Notes: generated from the sequence alone by a model not told the origin. A stretch of 21,584 nt of DNA from Bacteroidales bacterium (GCA_021647685.1 JAKIUH010000021.1:1-21584); one strand, 5' to 3'. Shown: positions 1 through 8,021, numbered from the stretch's first letter. Translations and numbers: made by a program.

Positions 1-185
1 ATATTCAATTACGTCAAATTTTATTATTTTTGATTTTTGTAGCCATGTTTAAATTATTTTTAAAAGATTTTCAATATATGGATATTCCAAACCGTACAAT
101 TTCACTGATTTCTATGGGTGGGATATTACTGTTTATAGCTTTTGTTTATCAATTTAACAGAAAAAAAATTGAGACCGATGAATAG
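1..185 (+). CDS. DUF2339 family membrane protein, C-terminal end (partial)
   Basis: An open frame runs in from the left edge (codons in phase with base 3) and stops at TAG 183-185, giving about 60 residues. It contains two hydrophobic stretches: one around ILLFLIFVAMF, and one around ISLISMGGILLFIAFVYQF followed by a basic NRKK end. The pattern KLFLKDF...R.ISLISMGGILL is typical of the last helices of large DUF2339 polytopic membrane proteins of Bacteroidetes. Family assignment from such a short tail is inference, but it is supported by the next gene being DUF3999-like, a common neighbour of DUF2339. Its stop overlaps the next start by 8 bases (ATGAATAG), so the two are probably translationally coupled. 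The start and most of the protein lie outside the window. Confidence 0.6.
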   Translation, partial: IQLRQILLFLIFVAMFKLFLKDFQYMDIPNRTISLISMGGILLFIAFVYQFNRKKIETDE

Positions 186-1428
186 AATTTTATTTGTTAC
201 TATTACCGTATTGATGTTTAGTACCGCTAAGGCACAGCAGTATTCATATAGAGCTGATATAGACAGTGTAAAAACAAGTGGTTTTTATAAAATATTTCTT
301 TCGCCCCGGATTAGTGCTAAATTGCAACAAAACTTTCCCGATATTCGAATTATTGATAAAGACAATAATGAAATACCCTTTTTATATGGCTCCGATTATA
401 TGCAAATTGCAAATATTCAAAGAAAAGAACTGAAAATTGTAAAGAATAAACATAAATTATTTAAACGTATAACCGATTTGATTGTTGAAATTGACTCTGT
501 TATTAATATCGATGGGTTTATTTTGGAGGTTTCTAACAAAAACATTAAAAATAAGTTAAAAATTGCCGGTTCATTTGATAAAAAAACTTGGTATGAAATA
601 AAAAAACGTTTTTCTCTTCAATTAATATATACCGATTCGGCTACTACCGAATTGCATATAACCAATATCCCTACTACATCTTTTAAATATTATCGCTTTA
701 TTTTCAGCGATTATAAAAATGAATCGGTCGAAATATTAAAGGCTTTTTCTATTATAAATAATGAATTGGATAAAAAATATTTTGAATTGCCTAAACCTGT
801 AATTACCCATAAAGATACTTTAGATAAAACACTCATTGACCTGATTTTTAATGATACTTACTTTATTGATAAAATAAGTTTTACTATTCATGGTTCTGAA
901 TATTATTTCAGGAGTGCAAAAATTTATAAAGCCAAAGACAAAACACGCCATAACGGAGGGGTATTATATTTTGATGATATTGATAAGGAATTTTTCCTTG
1001 GTTCAAACCGTACGAATACAATTATTCTGCCCCGATTTAAATCATCGCACCTGAAAATGCAAATTAGCAATAAAGATAACCAGCCAATACGTATTGTAGA
1101 TGTTAAAGCCTATCAACAAAAAAATTACATTATTACCTATTTAAGACCTGATATGGAATACAAACTTAAATTTGGCAGTACTATTGCCGATTTTCCGGTT
1201 TATGATTTAACCTACTTTAAAGAAAATATCCCATACAATATTCCTGAGCTGAAAATACGAAATATTAAACTGGTACATCATCAAGATAATTTAATTATCA
1301 AGAAAAAAATTTGGAGTATCCCGCCTGTTTATTTATGGATTGCTATAGCAGTAATTGGAGGTGTTCTGATATTTTTAACAACACGTTTATTTATAGAAAA
1401 ATATAAAAATGGAGATTTTGACGAATAA
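178..1428 (+). CDS. DUF3999-like exported, membrane-anchored protein
   Basis: The protein has 416 residues from the ATG at 178. I prefer this start over an in-frame TTG at 142 because it begins a clean signal peptide (MNRILFVTITVLMFSTAKA, then QQ) and overlaps the preceding stop. The mature part is a beta-rich periplasmic region of about 360 residues. A single membrane helix follows at about residues 382-402 (PPVYLWIAIAVIGGVLIF), with a short cytoplasmic tail. The early segment about resolving an identity/polarity of 'RIIDKDNNEIPF' resembles DUF3999/discoidin-like proteins, which are commonly encoded directly after a DUF2339 membrane protein, as here. No catalytic motif is visible. The biochemical role of the DUF2339/DUF3999 pair is unknown; a joint envelope role is inference from the overlap. 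The 3' end overlaps the next gene by 20 bases. Confidence 0.65.
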   Translation: MNRILFVTITVLMFSTAKAQQYSYRADIDSVKTSGFYKIFLSPRISAKLQQNFPDIRIIDKDNNEIPFLYGSDYMQIANIQRKELKIVKNKHKLFKRITDLIVEIDSVINIDGFILEVSNKNIKNKLKIAGSFDKKTWYEIKKRFSLQLIYTDSATTELHITNIPTTSFKYYRFIFSDYKNESVEILKAFSIINNELDKKYFELPKPVITHKDTLDKTLIDLIFNDTYFIDKISFTIHGSEYYFRSAKIYKAKDKTRHNGGVLYFDDIDKEFFLGSNRTNTIILPRFKSSHLKMQISNKDNQPIRIVDVKAYQQKNYIITYLRPDMEYKLKFGSTIADFPVYDLTYFKENIPYNIPELKIRNIKLVHHQDNLIIKKKIWSIPPVYLWIAIAVIGGVLIFLTTRLFIEKYKNGDFDE

Positions 1429-2011
1429 TATTGCTGATAATAAAAAATACTTTAACCGGAAAATATACACACTGAATACTTTACTAAAAGATGTTAAAGA
1501 TTTGTTAAGCAATGCGAAAAGCTTTGTTTACGCAAAAAAGAATAATTTAGTGAGTAAATCTTTTCGCGAAAAAATCATGTTGGTAACAACCGCTGTTAAT
1601 GGTTGTGTTTATTGCGCATGGTATCATGCAATTCTTTCTGTAAAATCAGGTATCAATCGCGAAGAAATTAATAAATTGCTTAAACTCCAATTTAATACCG
1701 ATGCAGATGATTATGAAACCATAGCATTGCTTTATGCTCAGCATTATGCCGAGACAAGCCGTAAACCCGAAAAGGAAATGACTGAAAAGCTGTATTCTTT
1801 TTATGGAAATGAAATTGCCCAAGCAATAATTTTATACATTAAAGCCATTTATTTTGGTAACCTTTCGGGCAATACTTTTGATGCATTTTTATATCGTTTA
1901 AAAGGGATAAAAGCACCTAACAGTAATGTTTTGTTTGAATTTGTGTTTTTTATTTTAAGCGCTCCTATATTATTGCCTACATTGCCTAAAGTTAGAAAAT
2001 ACAGGAAATAA
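1409..2011 (+). CDS. Carboxymuconolactone decarboxylase/AhpD-fold family protein
   Basis: This 200-residue protein carries the AhpD/CMD signature NGCVYCAWYH: Cys66, Cys69 and His73, i.e. CxxC followed by xxxH. In AhpD-type proteins this redox pair and histidine relay protons and electrons for peroxide reduction, while in other CMD-fold members they serve decarboxylation or unknown reactions. The helical region before it (about residues 20-60) and after it fits a single CMD domain. A hydrophobic stretch near the C-terminus (FEFVFFILSAPILLPTLP) is unusual for a soluble AhpD-like protein and may associate with the membrane. The start ATG lies 20 bases inside the preceding gene, so it is likely the third member of a coupled operon with the DUF2339 and DUF3999 genes. 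The exact substrate cannot be predicted. Confidence 0.75.
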   Translation: MEILTNNIADNKKYFNRKIYTLNTLLKDVKDLLSNAKSFVYAKKNNLVSKSFREKIMLVTTAVNGCVYCAWYHAILSVKSGINREEINKLLKLQFNTDADDYETIALLYAQHYAETSRKPEKEMTEKLYSFYGNEIAQAIILYIKAIYFGNLSGNTFDAFLYRLKGIKAPNSNVLFEFVFFILSAPILLPTLPKVRKYRK

Positions 2012-2073
2012 ATTATATTAATGCAAATACCAAATTCTGTTGATTATTGATTATTATTTATTGAATGTTGAAT

Positions 2074-2109
2074 ATTGTTAAAACTTGTCCGTCCTTCGGC
2101 GGATTGTTA
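2074..2109 (+). repeat. Interspersed hairpin repeat, copy A
   Basis: This is one of three intergenic copies of a 31-base unit, TTAAAACTTGTCC-N7-GGYGGATTGTT. The others are at 8481-8514 (reverse) and 20097-20133. In this copy the arms TCCGTC (2088-2093) and GGCGGA (2098-2103) form a 6-bp stem with one G-U pair around the loop CTTC. It sits in the 197-base gap after the CMD gene, embedded in degenerate TTGATTATTG-like AT-rich repeats. Confidence 0.75.
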
Positions 2110-2149
2110 CTGGTTGCTGGAAGAAAAATACTGTGAATACACAAAAATA

Positions 2150-2179
2150 TTTGTTTAAATATTTGAAATTATTATCTTG
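2150..2179 (+). promoter_or_regulatory. Candidate Bacteroidetes-type promoter for the acyl-CoA synthetase gene
   Basis: TTTG at 2150-2153 is followed after 19 bases by TATCTTG at 2173-2179. This approximates the primary-sigma consensus of Bacteroidetes, TTTG-N19-21-TAnnTTTG, with one T missing from the -7 box. It would place transcription start about 20 bases before the ATG at 2209. Confidence 0.4.
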
Positions 2180-2208
2180 CTTTCGTAATTTTTTCACAAA
2201 ATAGAACT

Positions 2209-3903
2209 ATGGAAAATAAAAACTGGAAACTACCTTTAATTAACAATTATCTTGACAAGTGGGCAAAACAAACACCCAATAATATTGCTTTGATTCAGTA
2301 TGAAGACGACCGCCTTGTTTCGTACAAACAGCTTAAAACCATTGCTGATTTTTTTGCTTTACGCCTATTAGATATGGGCATAAAAAAGGGAGATATAATT
2401 GCTACGCAATTAGCTTTATTCCCTGAACATGTTGCATTAATGTACGCTTGCATGAAAATTGGTGCGATTATTTCACCATTAGACCTTCGCCTTAAAAAAG
2501 AAGAAGTAAAGCGCGATTTGGATAAAATAAAACCCAAAATGTTTTTCTTTCTTGGGAAAACACCCATTATTGATTTTAACGAAATTGGTGAATACATCCG
2601 TGATAATTGTAACTATATTCAATATATGGTTCAAGTACTTGCCAATCCAAAAGAAGAAAAACCAATTGACGGAGCAATCAGTATTCAACAAATGATGGCT
2701 AAAGGTAAACTGGTTTGGCTGAAAATTAAAGATTTGTTTTCAAATAAATTACAAAAAAATTACAATACGATTGATACACATGACCCTGCATTAATTATTT
2801 TCACAACAGGAACTACAGGAACACCCAAGCCGGCAATGATGAGCCATGAAAACATTATTGTTCAAAACCAAATTTTAGCAGAAGGTACTAAAATGAAACA
2901 AAGCGACCGCACTTTGGTGAATTTACCGCCAAGTCATGTTGGTTGTACCACAGAATCCTTATTAAGCACCTTGTATTTAGGTGCAACTGCTGTTTTATTA
3001 AAGGTTTTTGATGTAGAACGTTCACTAAAAGCTATTGAAAAATATAAAGTTACAATTTTAGGTCAAATTCCTACGCAATTTCACATGATGTGGGCACATC
3101 CCGATTATGATAAGTTTGATTTGTCTAGTCTTGAGTTTGCTTTTTACGTAGGTTCGGCTGTTGATGTTGAATTTTTAAACAAATTGGCATCAATGGCACC
3201 ACGCTTTGGAACCGGTATGGGAATGACCGAAACAGCCGGTTTTACTACTTTTACGCCTGATGGAATTTCCGTAGAAGAAATGGCAGGGCAAGTAGGACGA
3301 TATTTTGAACATCTTGGAAAAATTACCATTCGCAAGCCAATGAAAGATGATAGAACTGCAGGAGCGGAAATTCAGGACGGGGAAATAGGAGAAATTTGTT
3401 ATCATCCACCCATTGTATTTCTTGGTTATTACAATTTTCCGGAAGCTACTGAAAAAGCAATCACAAAAGAAGGTATATTGTACAGTGGTGATTTGGGCTA
3501 TTTTAAAGATATGGGCAGTTATAGGGCTTTATACCTTTCGGGTAGAGATAAATTTGTAATTAAACAAAAAGGTTATCAGGTATTTCCCGATGAAGTTCAG
3601 GCTTATATTGCAGAACACCCCAAAGTGGATCAAGTGGATGTGGTTGGCATTAAACATAAAATATTTGATGAAGGTATTTTTGCTTTTGTAAAACCTAAAA
3701 AAGATGTTGAATTAACTGCCAATGAAATTGCTGAGCATTGTAAGAATATAGCAGCATACAAACGACCGCAGCACATTGAAATATGGCCTGCTGATAAAGA
3801 TTTTCCGATAACAAGAACTACAAAAGTTGATAAACTGGTTTTAAAAGAACAAGCTGAGATAATTATTGCCGAATTAAGAAAAAATGGTAAATGGGATGTA
3901 TAA
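2209..3903 (+). CDS. AMP-dependent acyl-CoA synthetase/ligase (ANL superfamily)
   Basis: This 564-residue class I adenylate-forming enzyme activates a carboxylic acid as an acyl-AMP and normally transfers it to CoA. All core motifs are present: the P-loop-like A3 motif FTTGTTGTPKP (about 198-208), A5 GMGMTETAG (336-344), A7 YSGDLG (425-430), A8/hinge SGRDKFVIKQKGYQVFPDEV (444-463), and the C-terminal catalytic lysine in RTTKVDK (Lys539). Length and domain order fit a medium- or long-chain fatty-acyl or aryl-CoA ligase. The substrate cannot be read from the sequence. It is probably cytosolic, with no signal peptide or membrane helix. It stands alone, with a 197-base gap before it and a strong hairpin after it, so it is probably a monocistronic unit. 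No neighbouring beta-oxidation or polyketide gene hints at its pathway. Confidence 0.9.
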   Translation: MENKNWKLPLINNYLDKWAKQTPNNIALIQYEDDRLVSYKQLKTIADFFALRLLDMGIKKGDIIATQLALFPEHVALMYACMKIGAIISPLDLRLKKEEVKRDLDKIKPKMFFFLGKTPIIDFNEIGEYIRDNCNYIQYMVQVLANPKEEKPIDGAISIQQMMAKGKLVWLKIKDLFSNKLQKNYNTIDTHDPALIIFTTGTTGTPKPAMMSHENIIVQNQILAEGTKMKQSDRTLVNLPPSHVGCTTESLLSTLYLGATAVLLKVFDVERSLKAIEKYKVTILGQIPTQFHMMWAHPDYDKFDLSSLEFAFYVGSAVDVEFLNKLASMAPRFGTGMGMTETAGFTTFTPDGISVEEMAGQVGRYFEHLGKITIRKPMKDDRTAGAEIQDGEIGEICYHPPIVFLGYYNFPEATEKAITKEGILYSGDLGYFKDMGSYRALYLSGRDKFVIKQKGYQVFPDEVQAYIAEHPKVDQVDVVGIKHKIFDEGIFAFVKPKKDVELTANEIAEHCKNIAAYKRPQHIEIWPADKDFPITRTTKVDKLVLKEQAEIIIAELRKNGKWDV

Positions 3904-3929
3904 ACTTTTTTCAATTTCTTTTCAATCCG

Positions 3930-3967
3930 GCTGATTATTCAAAGATTCTATTCTTTGGATAATCAGC
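3930..3967. terminator. Strong hairpin between convergent genes
   Basis: A 15-bp stem pairs GCTGATTATTCAAAG (3930-3944) with CTTTGGATAATCAGC (3953-3967) around an 8-base loop, with one G-U pair. It lies between the stop of the acyl-CoA synthetase (plus) and the stop of the S26 paralogue (minus), so it probably ends transcription from both sides. The U-tracts are poor, as is usual in this window. Confidence 0.6.
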
Positions 3968-4056
3968 TTATTTACAGCGGTGTTTGAAAAAAAGGTTTGC
4001 TTTGACTAATAAAGAAGTTGGAGGAATTTAGATTATTATCTCAGCTTTTCAGCAAA

Positions 4057-4890
4057 TTAAAACTTAACAATCATTTTCCCTTTGATTTTATCTGCTCTCA
4101 CAAAGCCGGTATATCTTGAATCATTAGTTGTGTTTCGATTATCATTTATTACAAAGTAATAATTGTATTTGAATGTGTAAGTTTTTACTGTTTTATTATT
4201 GATGTATATTTTATTTTGCCTGCGTATGATTTTTTTCCCACTTTCCGCTTTAATTATACTTTTATATAATTCAAAATTATATGGATTTAATTTTATTTTC
4301 ATTCCCTTGGCAGGAATAATTATTTTGCCGGTATTGTCTTTATTCCAGTAAAAATGATTGACAAAATTACCAATTCTGTCATCATATATATTTGCAGCCA
4401 ATACTGGTTGTTTTACTGATGACCAAATAGGGAATTTCAGTAATTCTTTTAAAGCAAGATTATCAGTATTTATATGATAAACACCAAAATAAGAAAGATG
4501 CTTGTTGAAATGAATCTTTTTATTTGATACAAGCTCTTGAACAAAACTGTTGGTTTTTAAAATATATGATTCGCTAATTTTTGTTATAGGATGTTTGGAA
4601 TACTTAAAGATTTTACCGTTCAATAGAATTTCGCCTCTTTGTATGGATAATGTATCATTAGGAAGTGCTATACAACGACTTAATGTTTCTTTATTGTTTC
4701 TCTGAATTACTACAATACTGTTTTGCTTTATTTTTGCATTTTTTTGAATGAGTACAATATTATTTTTTTGCAAAGTATTGCTCATACTTTCTGTTTGTAC
4801 AACATAAAATGAGAAAAAATACATTCTCAAAACCAAAACAAACAATATTGCAGCAATTAATGGTAAGCCCCACTGTTTAAAAATCTTCAT
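4057..4890 (-). CDS. S26 family signal peptidase I paralogue lacking the catalytic lysine
   Basis: The protein has 277 residues from the ATG at 4890. An in-frame start exists at 4953, but 4890 gives the usual short basic N-terminus plus one membrane helix (LPLIAAILFVLVL, about residues 9-21), and a good -7 box lies just upstream of it. The nucleophile box is present: VQTESMSNTL with Ser35. The later box NDNRNTTNDSRYTGF (249-263) matches the conserved GDNRxxSxDSRxxGF of type I signal peptidases, with G to N and S to T changes. The lysine box, normally KRCxAxxGD, reads SRCIALPND (71-79): the general-base Lys is Ser71, codon AGT at 4680-4678. The long insertion between the boxes resembles that of the intact LepB at 10886-12229. 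It may be a pseudoenzyme, a peptidase with another base, or a specialised protein. It is divergent from the AsmA-like gene. Confidence 0.8.
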   Translation of the reverse strand: MKIFKQWGLPLIAAILFVLVLRMYFFSFYVVQTESMSNTLQKNNIVLIQKNAKIKQNSIVVIQRNNKETLSRCIALPNDTLSIQRGEILLNGKIFKYSKHPITKISESYILKTNSFVQELVSNKKIHFNKHLSYFGVYHINTDNLALKELLKFPIWSSVKQPVLAANIYDDRIGNFVNHFYWNKDNTGKIIIPAKGMKIKLNPYNFELYKSIIKAESGKKIIRRQNKIYINNKTVKTYTFKYNYYFVINDNRNTTNDSRYTGFVRADKIKGKMIVKF

Positions 4891-4910
4891 ATTTACGGTT
4901 TCATTTATTG

Positions 4911-4941
4911 CAAATATAAATTCAATGTGTAAATAATAAAA
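4911..4941 (-). promoter_or_regulatory. Candidate promoter for the S26 paralogue
   Basis: On the minus strand, TATATTTG (4918-4911) is a perfect TAnnTTTG -7 box. TTTT (4941-4938) lies 19 bases upstream at the -33 position. The predicted transcription start near 4904 falls between the two possible ATG codons, which favours translation from 4890. Confidence 0.45.
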
Positions 4942-4948
4942 TATATAA

Positions 4949-4969
4949 AGCATAATTTTGACTTATGCT
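4949..4969. promoter_or_regulatory. Inverted repeat in a divergent intergenic region
   Basis: AGCATAA (4949-4955) and TTATGCT (4963-4969) form a perfect 7-7-7 inverted repeat. It lies between the divergent S26 paralogue and the AsmA-like gene and overlaps a TAATTTTG element (4953-4960). It could be an operator, but AT-rich sequence yields such repeats by chance. Confidence 0.25.
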
Positions 4970-5021
4970 ATTTTCTTAATATTTTTATTAGCCGAATATT
5001 ATTCATCGTTTATTTTTTTTT

Positions 5022-6746
5022 ATGCGAAAAATTTATAAAATACTCTTAATTGTTTTTGGTATATTGCTTATTGTGCTGTCTATAGCGGTACATAAAATTG
5101 ACAGTTTGCTGGAAACTGTTGTCAGGCAAGAATTGGATAAAATGATTGAGCGAACGGACAGCAGCTTTTATTATTTTGAGTATCAGGATGTTGATTTTCA
5201 TGTTTGGGATGGCGATATTGAAATTAGCGGTGTGAAGATTTTACCCAAAAATGGTATGCGTGATAGTGTTGATGCGGGTGTTTTGCGAAGCATTGTATCT
5301 GCAAGTTTTCAAACAATATCGGTAAAGGGTTTATCCTTTTGGAAATATTACAAAACCAAACACATACTCATTGATGAGATCATAATTCTTGAGCCGGAGA
5401 TGGTGCTTACTCTAAATCCAAATGTCAAAAAAGTAAAACGAAAAGCATTTAATCCGGCAAAATTACTAAGTCCAAAATTAAAATCTATATATGTAGAGAA
5501 TATTGAGTTTCAAAATCTTAACTTTGAACTGAATAATGTATTACGAAAAAACTTGATGCTAAAAATAGATTCTTTAAATCTTGGTGTGGGTGATGTTGTT
5601 TTTGATAGTTTAAGTATCAAAAAGAAAGTTCCTCTACTGTTTTCACAAATCTATTTATCGGTACAAAAATTAGCAGTAAATATTTCAGAGTATTATATGT
5701 TAAAAACGAATAATTTTGTTCTCGATTCACGTAAAAATTTGATGCAAGTAGATAGCATCAGGATTATTCCTAAATACAGTCAGCGTGAATTTGACCAAAA
5801 AATTCCTTACGAAAAAGGATGGATAAAGATAGACATGGGGCAATTCCGTATTGAAGGGTTTAATATTGATTCAATCCGTGAAAAACAAAAAATTTATTTA
5901 CAGAAAATTTATTTGAATAATCCTAATATTATTACTTATAAAAATAAAAAGTTAAAAGATCCACCGTACAAATACCAAGAGCTGATTAGTCAAGTAATTA
6001 GAGAAATACCGGTAGATTTTAAAGTAGATACGCTAATTGCAAAAAATGCTTTTATACGCATACAAAATATTGGCGATAGAGTACCACAAACACTGCCTGC
6101 AAATATAGATTTTAAATCAGGGTATATAAAAATTACCGGTATCACCAATGATAGTACTTTTGTGAAAGATAAGCCCATAATAAATGTAGCATTTTATTCT
6201 CGATTTATGGGTGCAGCAGATTTGAATGTTCATCTTAGCTTGCCGGTTTTTCATGCTAATAATTATTTTACCGTAGATGCCAAGCTAAGTGAGCTTAACG
6301 GACAAGTAATGAATGAATTACTAAATCGTTTACTTTTATTAAGTATTAAATCAGGAACTATATTGAGCACGGAGTTGGAATTTGCTGCAGACAATGATAG
6401 TGCATACGGTTTTATTGATTTGTCATACCGAGATTTAAAATTAGACATGAAAAGTACAGACGATCCACAAAAAAGTGTTGTTTTTGTGAATGCATTGCTA
6501 AATACTGTTGCAAAAAACAATAATATTAAAGGTCAAGCAGGTTTTTCACGCGGGTTTATTGCCTATAAGAGAAAACCCACGGATAAATTTTTCAAATATT
6601 TGTGGAAAGCTGTTCAAACTGGTATTATCAATACATTGCTTCCTGCAAAAGCTGTAAAAGAGCAAAGTAAACAATTTAAAAAAGACAATAAAAAAGGAAT
6701 TAAACAAGACAAAAAAGATAATAAGCAAGCTAATAAAAATAAATAG
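5022..6746 (+). CDS. AsmA/DUF748-like membrane-anchored periplasmic protein (hypothetical)
   Basis: This 574-residue protein starts with a short basic segment and one strong membrane helix (residues about 5-23, ILLIVFGILLIVLSIAV). A long, low-complexity beta-strand-rich region follows, with repeated 'hydrophobic-x-hydrophobic-D/N' strands. Topology and opening (helix, then SLLETVVRQEL and a 'Y.DVDF..WDGDIEISGVKI' stretch) recall AsmA/TamB/DUF748-type proteins, which span from the inner membrane into the periplasm and act in outer-membrane lipid or protein homeostasis. This assignment is by general pattern, not by a specific motif. The last 40 or so residues are extremely lysine-rich (KKDNKKGIKQDKKDNKQANK), a charged tail that is probably disordered. 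It is divergent from the lysine-less S26 paralogue, and a hairpin follows it at 6916-6945. Confidence 0.55.
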   Translation: MRKIYKILLIVFGILLIVLSIAVHKIDSLLETVVRQELDKMIERTDSSFYYFEYQDVDFHVWDGDIEISGVKILPKNGMRDSVDAGVLRSIVSASFQTISVKGLSFWKYYKTKHILIDEIIILEPEMVLTLNPNVKKVKRKAFNPAKLLSPKLKSIYVENIEFQNLNFELNNVLRKNLMLKIDSLNLGVGDVVFDSLSIKKKVPLLFSQIYLSVQKLAVNISEYYMLKTNNFVLDSRKNLMQVDSIRIIPKYSQREFDQKIPYEKGWIKIDMGQFRIEGFNIDSIREKQKIYLQKIYLNNPNIITYKNKKLKDPPYKYQELISQVIREIPVDFKVDTLIAKNAFIRIQNIGDRVPQTLPANIDFKSGYIKITGITNDSTFVKDKPIINVAFYSRFMGAADLNVHLSLPVFHANNYFTVDAKLSELNGQVMNELLNRLLLLSIKSGTILSTELEFAADNDSAYGFIDLSYRDLKLDMKSTDDPQKSVVFVNALLNTVAKNNNIKGQAGFSRGFIAYKRKPTDKFFKYLWKAVQTGIINTLLPAKAVKEQSKQFKKDNKKGIKQDKKDNKQANKNK

Positions 6747-7226
6747 TTTAATTGACTCTTACCGTTTTATTTGCTTTTCGTTACGAACAGGGTCTGCGGG
6801 TTTAAGGTTTTAAACCATATACAACAACAATTATGAAACACTATAATTTTAGGTTCTCATGTTTCGCACTTGTAAAAATATTATATTTGAGACAAACTTA
6901 ATTAATAATGATTCTAATAGCCGTAGCATTTATGCTACGGCTATTGATTTAAATTGTAGATTTTAATTTCGATATTCTTTTTATATCTTTAATGTGTGCA
7001 TTTCGTATAATTTGGAATTTATGCTTTATGATATTGATAATGAGTGAGTTGATTGTGTTGCATGCTGTTGTTTTCATCTCTTTTTAGCTCGTTTTCTGGT
7101 AGTTATAAACTGCGAAACTTTAGTTGGGTTCATATAAGTTATGAGTTCTGAAATTTAAAATCATTTATTTTTCTCTTTTAAAATAAATCTGCACTTTTGT
7201 TGTATAAATATTTTGAAATAGTTTTT
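6747..7226. other. 480-base gap without a recognisable gene
   Basis: No open frame with protein-like character is present on either strand; the best ATG-initiated frame (6834) has 22 codons. The gap holds a small inverted repeat, GGTTTAA-GGTT-TTAAACC (6799-6816), and a strong hairpin at 6916-6945. Close to surE there is a weak -7-like box, TAAATCTG (7184-7191, one mismatch from TAnnTTTG), without a good -33 partner. The rest, about 6950-7180, shows nothing I can name. Confidence 0.5.
6916..6945. terminator. Perfect GC-rich hairpin after the AsmA-like gene
   Basis: AATAGCCGTAGC pairs perfectly with GCTACGGCTATT around the 6-base loop ATTTAT; pairing can extend two more base pairs inward. It is about 170 bases after the stop at 6746, followed by GATTTAAATT rather than a clean U-tract. 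It is the most stable structure in this gap and probably ends the AsmA-like transcript, though the distance leaves room for another role. Confidence 0.5.
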
Positions 7227-8009
7227 ATGGCAAATTTAGAAAAACAGAACAGACTTATTTTAGTAACCAACGACGATGGTGTTGATGCAAAAGGGATTAA
7301 ATATTTGACTGAGATAGCTCAAAATTTTGGTGATGTTGTGGTAATCGCACCGGATAAAGGTAAATCGGGTATGTCACACTCGGTAAGCTTAAATGAGCCG
7401 ATTTATATAGATAAAATTAGCAAAACAACAGGCTTAGAAATTTTTGCCTGTAGCGGAACACCGGCAGACAGTGTGAAAATTGCTTTACATAAGATATTAA
7501 AACGCAAGCCCGATTTAATTCTTTCGGGTATTAATCACGGCTCAAATGCTTCGGTAAGTGCCATTTATTCGGGCACGGTTGCAGCAGCGCGCGAGGGCAG
7601 TATGAATGGGGTTACTTCCATTGCATTTTCTTTATTAAGCCATGATGCAGATGCTGATTTTACCGCAGCTGCGAAATATGCTCAAATTATTATCGGAAAA
7701 GTTTTAGAAAATGGTATTGCACAACAAACCTGCTTAAATGTAAATATACCCAATGTAAATGAAAGTGAAATAAAAGGTATAAAAATGTGCCGCCAAACTT
7801 TGGGTAAATGGGTTGAAGAATTTGATTATCGTGTAAATCCGCATAATAAAGATTACTACTGGCTGACCGGTAAATTCTCTAATTTTGAACCTTCTGCAGA
7901 AGATACTGATGAATGGGCTTTAAATAATAATTATGTAGCCATAGTGCCTATTGAAGTTGATTTAACGTCTTATCAGGCTTTAAAAGATTTAAAAAAATGG
8001 GATTTTTAA
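7227..8009 (+). CDS. surE: 5'/3'-nucleotidase SurE
   Basis: This 260-residue SurE phosphatase hydrolyses nucleoside monophosphates in the cytosol using a divalent metal. The metal-binding N-terminal motif VTNDDG (Asn15, Asp16, Asp17) is present, as is APDKGKSGMSHSVS (41-54), the SurE signature APxxxxSGxxxSxT. SGINHGSN (100-107) supplies the second metal-site Asn, and YSGTVAAAREG (114-124) is also conserved. Start: the frame is open from a TTG at 7197, but the ATG at 7227 gives the normal N-terminus a few residues before the motif. The next small gene begins 12 bases downstream, so the two are probably cotranscribed. SurE and LpxB are often close together in Bacteroidetes. Confidence 0.95.
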   Translation: MANLEKQNRLILVTNDDGVDAKGIKYLTEIAQNFGDVVVIAPDKGKSGMSHSVSLNEPIYIDKISKTTGLEIFACSGTPADSVKIALHKILKRKPDLILSGINHGSNASVSAIYSGTVAAAREGSMNGVTSIAFSLLSHDADADFTAAAKYAQIIIGKVLENGIAQQTCLNVNIPNVNESEIKGIKMCRQTLGKWVEEFDYRVNPHNKDYYWLTGKFSNFEPSAEDTDEWALNNNYVAIVPIEVDLTSYQALKDLKKWDF

Positions 8010-8021
8010 AATTTTAACACA

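Noticed and set aside
3630..3914. 94-residue minus-strand frame and other short frames antisense to the acyl-CoA synthetase
   Set aside because: They overlap a well-supported gene on the opposite strand and show no motif or plausible start context.
6834..6902. 22-codon frame starting at an ATG in the gap before surE
   Set aside because: Too short, no convincing promoter or ribosome-binding site, and composition matches the surrounding AT-rich sequence.
7196..7214. TTTG and TATTTTG as a promoter directly before surE
   Set aside because: The two elements are only 8 bases apart, against the 19-21 expected.
7197..7226. Upstream TTG start for SurE
   Set aside because: The extension adds ten hydrophobic residues absent from the family; the ATG at 7227 leads directly to the conserved metal-binding motif.
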